From Planctomycetota bacterium (GTDB taxonomy: Bacteria > Planctomycetota > B143-G9), in contig QNBY01000027.1 in assembly GCA_003644275.1 (NCBI GenBank), positions 1-9,855 of the forward strand: 9,855 bases of DNA, written 5' to 3'. This document shows, in pieces, positions 1-5,576 of this stretch (the first letter of the stretch is position 1; every line of letters begins with the position of its first letter). The position numbers and the translations under genes were made by a program. Below the pieces are notes generated by a model that did no database searches, had not been told where the DNA came from, and was given only the letters and a program-made list of their open reading frames with translations.

Positions 1-829
1 AGCCGTCGGGCGTGCGCTCGAGCGAGAGGGCGTCGTCGTAGTCCTTGGCGTCGTCGGGGTCTATGGTGACGGTGGGCAGGGGGCGGAAGTCCTTGCGGCC
101 CTTCAGGTCGAGGGGTTCGGAGGCCGCGCGGGCGGCCTCGGCCGTTATCTCGGCCGGGAAGGCGCGGGGTATCTCGAAGGCGCGGAGCACCGCCTCGAGG
201 GTGGAGCTGTAGGCCGCGCCGTCGCCGAGGCGTTCCACCACGCGGGCGGTGAAGTCCTTGCGGCGGTCGCGCACGAACTCCACGGTGACGAGATCGCCGT
301 GCTTCAGGCCCTTCTTGTTGCCCACCACGGGCACCTCGGGGAAGACGCCGCCGCGTATGGGGATGAAGTAGAGGCCGTAGCGGGTCTCGACGATGGTGCC
401 GACGGCGGTCCTGTCGCCCGCGGAGACTATGTTCACCACCCTTCCGCGCGGGGGCTTGCCGGGCTGGACTTCGGTTATCTCCACCTCGACGGTGTCGCCG
501 TGCATGGCGCCGCCGACGCCGCCGCGCTCGATCTCCACCATTCCGAGGCCGCCGCCGCGCCGGACGAAGCCGTAGTTGGAGCCGCGCATGACGAGCCTGC
601 CTACCACCGTGCGGGCGCGTTTGGCCAGGTCGTACTTGTTGCCGCGCCCCTTCACCACGTGGCCGGAGGCCACGAGCTGCTTGAGGGTGAGTTTGAACGC
701 CTCGTACTTGCCCTCCTCCGCCCTACCGAGCAGCAGGGCGAGCTGGCGTCTCTTGAGGGGCCTGTAGTTCTTCCTCGACATGAGGGCGAGGATTCTCTCC
801 GCTGTCTTTCCGTCGTTGATGCCTTTCAT
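1..829 (-). CDS. rnr: Ribonuclease R, N-terminal part (cut by left window edge)
   Basis: RNase R is a processive 3'-to-5' hydrolytic exoribonuclease that degrades structured RNA and takes part in RNA quality control. My translation from the ATG at 829 gives 276 residues before the window ends. Residues about 1-70 look like the RNase R winged-helix domain. Two cold-shock-type OB folds follow (about 75-215; YGFVRRGGG lies in the first). The start of the RNB catalytic domain carries TIDPDDAKDYDDAL at 255-268, with D257, D263, D265 and D266 matching the metal-binding aspartates of RNase II/R. The full protein is usually 700-800 residues, so about two thirds lie outside. AAGGAAGG just upstream of the ATG is a plausible ribosome-binding site. 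The gene is last in the visible minus-strand series, separated by 126 bases from the Minf_1886-like gene. Family assignment is secure from the catalytic motif plus domain order. Confidence 0.95.
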   Translation of the reverse strand, partial: MKGINDGKTAERILALMSRKNYRPLKRRQLALLLGRAEEGKYEAFKLTLKQLVASGHVVKGRGNKYDLAKRARTVVGRLVMRGSNYGFVRRGGGLGMVEIERGGVGGAMHGDTVEVEITEVQPGKPPRGRVVNIVSAGDRTAVGTIVETRYGLYFIPIRGGVFPEVPVVGNKKGLKHGDLVTVEFVRDRRKDFTARVVERLGDGAAYSSTLEAVLRAFEIPRAFPAEITAEAARAASEPLDLKGRKDFRPLPTVTIDPDDAKDYDDALSLERTPDG

Positions 830-955
830 TTTCCTTCCTTGCGGTCCCCTCCGCCGGGGCGGGCGGACCGTTGCGCGGCCCGGGCGCGCCGGGCGGCGTT
901 CGTTTCGTGTTTCATGTCTTGTGGCGGGTTCACCGTCGTCGGGCGGCCGGGCATC
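830..955 (-). other. Intergenic leader upstream of rnr with two inverted repeats
   Basis: This is the longest gene-free stretch in the window. It holds two perfect 6-base inverted repeats: CGGTCC/GGACCG at 842-847 and 865-870, with an extra inner GCC/GGC pairing, and GCCCGG/CCGGGC at 878-883 and 889-894 with a 5-base loop. Neither is followed by a T-run in the direction of transcription, so they do not look like an intrinsic terminator. The first ends only a few bases before the rnr Shine-Dalgarno sequence and could shape the 5' untranslated RNA. A slightly AT-richer patch lies around 900-925, but I see no convincing -35/-10 pair. A 29-codon reading frame (915 down to 826) crosses the gap and ends in an ATGA overlap with rnr; it has no good ribosome-binding site. 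In DNA this GC-rich, short stems arise easily by chance. Confidence 0.4.
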
Positions 956-1324
956 TCACCATTCGATGGGGGCCTTGTCGAAGACGACGGTGAAGGCCGG
1001 ATGGCCTCTGAAATCTTCCTTGCTGTCCTCCGGGCTCGTGGAGAGTATCCCCGCCTTCACGAGGTTGAAGACCACTTCGCCGATGTCCTCGCTTCTGTAT
1101 ATCCCCCATTTTTCGAGGACGAGGCGGGCGAGGTTGCCGTAGCGTTCGAGCGCGAGCTCCACCACGCCGCGGACGAGGTCCCTGCCGGAGACGTGGGCGC
1201 GGCGGCCGCGCCGCCGCTGGAGGCGGCGCAGGGCGGCGCTCACGAGCGAATAGGCCTCCACGGCGTACCGCCTGTCGGTCCGAAGTATCTCACGCAATCT
1301 GAGGTCGTTGCCCAATGACGCCAT
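956..1324 (-). CDS. Minf_1886-like small conserved protein
   Basis: The product is about 122 residues, soluble and mostly helical, of unknown function. It resembles, from memory, the Minf_1886 family (TIGR04138, described as restricted to Verrucomicrobia and Planctomycetes). The shared pattern is an N-terminal ILRTDRRYAVEAY, then HVSGRDLVRGVVELALERYG, then VLEKWGIYRSEDIGEVVFNL, and a C-terminal EDSKEDFRG stretch. The start is uncertain. The ATG at 1324 puts 16 residues before DRRY, which fits my memory of the family, and a GGAGGAG lies upstream at a long spacing. A TTG at 1345 would add seven residues but lacks a well-placed ribosome-binding site. It begins 39 bases after the polyprenyl synthase stop (18 bases if TTG is used), so it is probably co-transcribed. 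No catalytic residues are evident, and no function should be assumed. Confidence 0.8.
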   Translation of the reverse strand: MASLGNDLRLREILRTDRRYAVEAYSLVSAALRRLQRRRGRRAHVSGRDLVRGVVELALERYGNLARLVLEKWGIYRSEDIGEVVFNLVKAGILSTSPEDSKEDFRGHPAFTVVFDKAPIEW

Positions 1325-1363
1325 GAACTGAAGTTTCTCCTCCAATGGAATAGACGCTTTTCC

Positions 1364-2362
1364 TCACGCCAGGTCGCGTATTTTCCTGACGAGCAGGCGG
1401 CCGAGGTCGGCGAATCCGCCCGCGGCCTCGGACGGCGAGAGGGCGGCCAACGCCTCGTCGGCCTCCGCGACGTACCTTTCCGCGACGCCCGCACAGTATT
1501 CTATCACATTGCCGTCCAGGAGCACAGCGCGAAGCTCGTCCAGCGCCTCGGCGGGGGAGGAGGAGAGCAGTTCGAGCCACCGCGCCGCGAAGGCGGGCCC
1601 CTCGACGGAGAAGAGCCTTATGACGGGGAGGGTGAAGCGGCCCTCGGCGATGTCGTTGCGGACCGGCTTGCCCTCGGCCTCCGCGTCGCCGAACAGGTCG
1701 GCGCAGTCGTCGGCTATCTGGAAGGCCATTCCGAAGTTGAAGCCGAAGCGCTCGGCGGCCTTCCTGCCCCTCTCGTCCGCCCCGGAAGCCATGGCGGAGA
1801 GCTCGGTCGCCAGAGCGAAGAGGCGCGCCGTCTTCGCCGCTATGTAGTCCAGGTAGTCGGCGGCGTTGACGCCGGTGTCGAAGACGCGGCGGAGCTGGCG
1901 CATCTCGCCCTCGCTCGCGCCGGAGATGACGCGGGCGACCATGAGGAACGCCTCGGAGTCCCGGAAGCCGCCGAGTATCTCCAGCGCCTTCGAGAAGAGG
2001 TAGTCGCCCACGAGCAGGGCCGTCTCGTCGCCGAAGCGGGCGTTCATGCTCTCCATGCCGCGGCGCATGGAGGAATGGTCCACCACGTCGTCGTGTATGA
2101 GGCTGGCGACGTGGACGAGCTCCACGGCGTGGGCCACCTTGAAGTGGCGCTCTCCGATTCGGCCGAAGAGGCGCGCGGTGAGGAAGACGAGGGCGGGCCG
2201 CAGCAGCTTGCCCTTCATCCTGCCGAGATGGAGGAAGGGGGCGGCTATGTCCGGGTCGGCGGGCATTATGTCGGAATAGAGGCGGCGCTCCAACTCGGCG
2301 AGCTCCCGCCGGACCGGAGCGAGCGCTCTCTTGAATTCCCTCGCAATGCTCGACTGAAGCAT
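1364..2362 (-). CDS. Long-chain all-trans polyprenyl diphosphate synthase
   Basis: Members of this class I prenyltransferase family condense isopentenyl diphosphate onto an allylic primer to build the side chain of respiratory quinones or other prenyl lipids. The 332-residue length is normal for the family. The translation shows GKLLRP at 51-56, the first aspartate-rich motif DDVVD at 91-95 followed by SSMRRG, KTARLFALATELSA near 177-190, and the second aspartate motif DDCAD at 218-222. The residue five before the first DDxxD is a small alanine (A86), which in this family is associated with long chains rather than the C15/C20 enzymes that carry bulky aromatics there. The exact product length (C30-C50) cannot be read from sequence. 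The ATG at 2362 follows the apbE stop by one base, with GGGGAG nine bases upstream, so the two genes are translationally linked. IspB, HepT and SdsA are the closest named relatives. Confidence 0.93.
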   Translation of the reverse strand: MLQSSIAREFKRALAPVRRELAELERRLYSDIMPADPDIAAPFLHLGRMKGKLLRPALVFLTARLFGRIGERHFKVAHAVELVHVASLIHDDVVDHSSMRRGMESMNARFGDETALLVGDYLFSKALEILGGFRDSEAFLMVARVISGASEGEMRQLRRVFDTGVNAADYLDYIAAKTARLFALATELSAMASGADERGRKAAERFGFNFGMAFQIADDCADLFGDAEAEGKPVRNDIAEGRFTLPVIRLFSVEGPAFAARWLELLSSSPAEALDELRAVLLDGNVIEYCAGVAERYVAEADEALAALSPSEAAGGFADLGRLLVRKIRDLA

Positions 2363-2363
2363 C

Positions 2364-3449
2364 TCAGTTATCTCCCCGGCCCCGCAACAGGCGGAAGAGC
2401 GGCGCTTTCCCCTCCACGCCGCTGCTCTTGAACCATACGGGACCGTCCTTTCCCTGCACGGCGATGATGACCTCGTAGCCGTCGAGGGTCTCGATGAAGC
2501 GCACCGCCTCTCCCGCGTCCAGGACGGCGCAGGCGGTGGCGAGGGCGTCGCATCGCGAACAGGAAGGTCCCAACACCGTTACGGAGCAGGGAGGAACGCC
2601 TTTCGCGAAGCCGGTGCGCGGGTCGATCAGGTGGCTGTAGCGCTCACCGTCGAAGACGAAGTATTTTTCGTAATCGCCGCTCGTGGCAAGGGCGACGGAG
2701 GATATCTCCACTATGCCCACGAGGTCGGCCGAGCCGCGGGAGGGCTTTCGTATGCCCACGCGGAAAGGCGCGCCTCCGGGCTTCGAGCCTATGGCCTCGA
2801 ACTCGCCCCCGCCGGACTCCACGAGCGCGCTCCTCACGCCCGCCTTCCGCAGCGCGGCGGCGGCCCGCTCGGTGGCGAAGCCCTGCGCAATGCCGTTCAG
2901 GTCGAGCCCCATGCCCGGCTTGCGGAAGCGCACGGTGCGGGCGGCGCGGTCGAAGACCAGCAGGCCGGAATCGCAGAGGGGAAGCGCCTTCGCCAGCGCC
3001 TCGGGGGGCGGCACGCGCTTGGGGCCGCTGCCGGGCTCGAAGCCCCACAGGTCGAGCACGGGCTTCAAGAGGGGGTCGAACAGGCCGTTCGAGACGCGCT
3101 CCGCCTCGAGGGCGTCGGCGAGGCAGTCCGCGAAGAGGGGGGAGATCTCCACCTCGCGCTCGGCGGCCTCGCGGTTCACGCGGACTATCTCGGAATCGTC
3201 CCTGTAGAGGGAGAGGGCCGCGTCCACGGCCTCCACCGCCTCCTGAGCGCGGAGGACGGCCCGCTCCGCCGCCTTCCTTTCCTGCGGACGCGCCCAGACG
3301 GTTATGCGGCAGGGCGAACCCATCGCCACGAAGGTCTTGCTCACCGGGCCGGCTTCGTCGCCTGCGGGACCGGGAGGCAGAAGGCGGAGGGCGACGACGA
3401 TGAGGATTGCCGCCGCGGCGAGGGCCGCGGCCACGCTGATCTTACGCAT
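2364..3449 (-). CDS. apbE: FAD:protein FMN transferase, membrane-anchored
   Basis: ApbE uses FAD to attach FMN covalently to a Ser/Thr of exported or membrane redox proteins such as the NqrC/RnfG types. The 361-residue product starts with a single hydrophobic segment (about 5-24) that has no lipobox cysteine, suggesting an uncleaved anchor or signal peptide with the enzyme outside the inner membrane. Family motifs are DLNGIAQGFATE (183-194), ESGGGEFEAIG (211-221), SGDYEKYF (257-264), SHLIDPRTG (272-280) and CDALATA (300-306), with D301 and T305 in the usual magnesium-site positions. Slightly unusual are N185 where glycine is common and a local group of cysteines (C288, C297, C300, C307). No flavinylation target motif is seen in neighbouring products, so its substrate is probably encoded elsewhere. 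The start lies 30 bases after the LigD-like stop codon begins, and ispB-type translation begins one base after its stop. Confidence 0.93.
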   Translation of the reverse strand: MRKISVAAALAAAAILIVVALRLLPPGPAGDEAGPVSKTFVAMGSPCRITVWARPQERKAAERAVLRAQEAVEAVDAALSLYRDDSEIVRVNREAAEREVEISPLFADCLADALEAERVSNGLFDPLLKPVLDLWGFEPGSGPKRVPPPEALAKALPLCDSGLLVFDRAARTVRFRKPGMGLDLNGIAQGFATERAAAALRKAGVRSALVESGGGEFEAIGSKPGGAPFRVGIRKPSRGSADLVGIVEISSVALATSGDYEKYFVFDGERYSHLIDPRTGFAKGVPPCSVTVLGPSCSRCDALATACAVLDAGEAVRFIETLDGYEVIIAVQGKDGPVWFKSSGVEGKAPLFRLLRGRGDN

Positions 3450-3478
3450 CTTTTCCGCCGTACTTTGGTGGCCTCATT

Positions 3479-3889
3479 TTACCGCCTTTTGGCCCCGGCG
3501 CCCGAAGGCGGGGATTCCGGCGCAGAGGAAACGGTCCAATCCCGCTCTCCCGCGCGTTCGAGGCGGAGGCGCAACGCCGTTCCGTCCTCCCGGAGCAGGC
3601 GGAAGGAACCGCCCGACGAGGGGGGGCCCTGCCCTTCCAGGCTCCCCCGTCCCATCCGCCTCACGAATCCCTTTCCGCCGGAAAGCGCGCCCTCGCGCTC
3701 GAAGAACTCCAGGGGGTGGTCGGCTATCCTCTCGCCGCGCTGGAGGGGGCGGGAGAAGGGATCGTGCGGCAGTCGCAGGGTGAAGTAGGCGCTACCCTCC
3801 GCGAGCATGAGGTCGTAGTGCGGGGGCGTGTTTCCCCCTTCGTGGCGGAGCAGCACCCAGGAAGCGGCGGGATCAGCGGACGGCGACAA
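3479..3889 (-). CDS. Standalone LigD 3'-phosphoesterase-like domain protein
   Basis: The 136-residue product resembles the N-terminal phosphoesterase domain of LigD (Pfam LigD_N, PF13298), which trims 3'-phosphate and ribonucleotide ends during bacterial end joining. No ligase or polymerase domain is attached. Residues aligning with the metal and phosphate site are kept: H16, then HYD at 24-26, and DHPLEF at 57-62 (H58). The usual HYDFRLE continues here as HYDLMLAEG, so the family arginine after HYDF is replaced by methionine (M28), and the lysine of the VPKGP stretch appears as H42. The later EGALSGGKGFVRR (66-78) matches short planctomycete homologues. The start is TTG, supported by GGAGGG seven bases upstream and by a 17-base overlap with the end of comB. 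Catalytic activity is plausible but not assured; a role in DNA repair is inferred from family only. Confidence 0.75.
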   Translation of the reverse strand: MSPSADPAASWVLLRHEGGNTPPHYDLMLAEGSAYFTLRLPHDPFSRPLQRGERIADHPLEFFEREGALSGGKGFVRRMGRGSLEGQGPPSSGGSFRLLREDGTALRLRLERAGERDWTVSSAPESPPSGAGAKRR

Positions 3890-4595
3890 AGGCGGTCCCT
3901 CCGGGTTCGCGGGCGATGGCGAAGTCCCAGGCGTCGAGCTCGGCGCAGGGGGCGAGGTCGCGCTCCATGCCCATCTCGCGCAGTTTCCTTCCCCCCTCGA
4001 AGAAGGGGAGCATGGAGGCGAAGCGGGCGGGGTCGCCGTACTCGCGGAAGGCGCACTCCGCGAGGCGGGCGCCGTCGTCGCCGGGCTCGCAGCCGAGAAG
4101 GGAGGCGATACGCCCCGCGCACACCACGTCCTCCAGCGAGACGAGGCGTCTCGTGCCGGAGCAGACGAACTTCACGGAGCGGGGTTTCACGGCGCGCACC
4201 GCCCGGGCGGTGGCGGACGACACGGCCCAGCAGGCGTAGAAGACGGGGACGCCGGGGGGCTCGGCGGCCACGGCGGCCGGTCCGTTGGTGGTGGTCATGA
4301 AGACGGTGCGGCCCGCCACGCGCTCGGGCGTGAACTCGGAGGGCGAGTTGCCGCAGTCGAAGCCCGGTATCCTCCGGTAGCCCCGCTCTCCCGCGAGCAG
4401 GCGGCGTTCGGGGGGCACGGAGCGGGCGGCGGCGAGCGTCTCCTCCACGGTGGCGAACATGCGGACGGCCACGGCTCCCGCGGCGAGGGCGGCGGCGGCC
4501 ACGGTGGCGCTTCGGAGCACGTCTATCACCACCACGCAGTCGGGCGAGTCCACCGCGGCGGGAACGGTACGGGAGAGGGAGACGAAGGCCCTCAC
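3873..4595 (-). CDS. comB: ComB-type 2-phosphosulfolactate phosphatase
   Basis: ComB removes phosphate from (R)-2-phospho-3-sulfolactate, the second step of the archaeal coenzyme M route; homologues are widespread in bacteria, where the physiological substrate is often unclear. The 240-residue length is typical. Family signatures are VVVIDVLRSATV (21-32, with D25), LLAGERGYRRIPGFDCGNSP (66-85), TTTNGP (101-106) and a later CSGTRR...SLEDVVCAG stretch. The start is GTG, placed three bases after the stop of the upstream dehydratase-like gene with a G-rich stretch ahead of it. Its end overlaps the TTG start of the LigD-like gene by 17 bases. No ComA, ComC, ComD or ComE is visible here, so coenzyme M synthesis cannot be claimed. 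Family assignment is strong; the biological role is open. Confidence 0.9.
   Translation of the reverse strand: MRAFVSLSRTVPAAVDSPDCVVVIDVLRSATVAAAALAAGAVAVRMFATVEETLAAARSVPPERRLLAGERGYRRIPGFDCGNSPSEFTPERVAGRTVFMTTTNGPAAVAAEPPGVPVFYACWAVSSATARAVRAVKPRSVKFVCSGTRRLVSLEDVVCAGRIASLLGCEPGDDGARLAECAFREYGDPARFASMLPFFEGGRKLREMGMERDLAPCAELDAWDFAIAREPGGTAFVAVR
3897..3902 (-). promoter_or_regulatory. Ribosome-binding site supporting the TTG start of the LigD-like gene
   Basis: GGAGGG on the minus strand lies seven bases before the TTG at 3889-3887, inside the coding end of comB. Its spacing is near ideal and it decides the start, because no ATG or GTG precedes the conserved WVLLRH stretch in this frame. 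Confidence 0.7.
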
Positions 4596-4598
4596 GGC

Positions 4599-5576
4599 TC
4601 AGCCCCCGGCGACCACTTCGGCGAAGCTCTCCACCCGCAGCCTGAGGCGCTCGTCCCCCGCGGCGGGGGCGTCGCCCTCCACGGTGAGGACGGGCAGGCC
4701 GACGAGCCTGCGGAGGACCACGTCCTCTATGCCGCGGAAGCAGAAGCTCTGGGTGTAGTGCACCACGGCCTTCACGCCGCGGAGGGCGCATTCGCGGCGT
4801 ATGTCCATCATTCTGCCGCTCATGCCGTAGGGATAGGTGTAGGCGAGGTACTGCTCCACGATGTCGCCCTCCCTCCAGGTCATGGCGAACTGGCGGGGTA
4901 TCTCGTCGAAGACGACGCGCAGGGAGGCGTCCTCGAGCAAATCGAACAGGTCGGTTATTATCGGCGGCACGCCCAGCAGGGCGACGGGGAGGCCGTCCCG
5001 GCGCGGCCTCGCGCGGCGGGCGGCGCGGAGGGCGGAGTCCAGCTCGCGCTCGTAGGACGCGGGGTCGGAGGCGAGGTCGGAGGCGGAGAGGGCGAGCAGG
5101 TGGTAGTCGGCGGCGGGGAGGACCCCGGCCGCGAGCAGGCGGTCGAGCTCGTCCAGCTTTCGCCGGAGCGGCTCGATGGAGCGGCGCGCTTCCTCGGCCA
5201 TGCGCAGCGTGACGCCGAAGGCGGAGGCGAAGCGCTCCATCTCGGCCTCCAGCAGCTCGCGGGAGCGCTCGGCCGGATAGGAGAAGGGAATTATGGCCAT
5301 GCCGTCCAGGACGAGCGTCTCGGCGAGGGCGTGGGTGTTGGAGCAGTCGCCGCCCGTCACGGCCACCACGGCGTCCACGGGCCGCAGTTCCTTCAGCGCG
5401 CCGTATATGCCCTTTATCCAGCCGCAGGACGTGCGGGGGAAGCCGGAACGCTCGGCCGCTTCCACCAGCGCGGCCGGAGAGGGCGAGGCCATGAAGACGT
5501 TGTTGAGGTCCACGAGCGTGTGGCCCGCGGCGAGGACTATCTCGAGGGGGATGGTGGAGGTTATTCCGACTCTCAT
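4599..5576 (-). CDS. 2-hydroxyacyl-CoA dehydratase D-component family protein (HGD-D/double-cubane type)
   Basis: The 325-residue product belongs to the PF06050 family of iron-sulfur proteins, which includes 2-hydroxyacyl-CoA dehydratase subunits and the double-cubane-cluster reductases. The N-terminus reads GITSTIPLEIVLAAGH, followed by VDLNNVFM (22-29), GFPRTSCGWIKGIYG (45-59), GGDCSNTHALAETL (75-88) and, near the C-terminus, HYTQSFCFRGIED (273-285) and LTVEGDAP. Cysteines C51, C78 and C279 sit in these conserved blocks and can supply three ligands of a [4Fe-4S] cluster; C263 is an additional cysteine. Dehydratase subunits usually come in pairs with an ATP-dependent activator (HgdC type); neither a second subunit nor an activator is in the window. 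The ATG overlaps the previous stop by four bases (ATGA), and comB starts three bases after its TGA. The substrate is unknown. The family is oxygen-sensitive, hinting at an anaerobic lifestyle. Confidence 0.85.
   Translation of the reverse strand: MRVGITSTIPLEIVLAAGHTLVDLNNVFMASPSPAALVEAAERSGFPRTSCGWIKGIYGALKELRPVDAVVAVTGGDCSNTHALAETLVLDGMAIIPFSYPAERSRELLEAEMERFASAFGVTLRMAEEARRSIEPLRRKLDELDRLLAAGVLPAADYHLLALSASDLASDPASYERELDSALRAARRARPRRDGLPVALLGVPPIITDLFDLLEDASLRVVFDEIPRQFAMTWREGDIVEQYLAYTYPYGMSGRMMDIRRECALRGVKAVVHYTQSFCFRGIEDVVLRRLVGLPVLTVEGDAPAAGDERLRLRVESFAEVVAGG

Noticed and set aside
878..894. GCCCGG/CCGGGC hairpin as a rho-independent terminator after the Minf_1886-like gene
   Set aside because: Short stem and no following T-run on the transcribed strand.
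2631..3788. Plus-strand open frame of 385 codons opposite apbE and the LigD-like gene
   Set aside because: Low-complexity composition, no family pattern, and it is antisense to a clear ApbE protein.
3873..4595. Coenzyme M biosynthesis operon
   Set aside because: Only ComB is present; no ComA, ComC, ComD or ComE in the window, and bacterial ComB homologues often occur alone.
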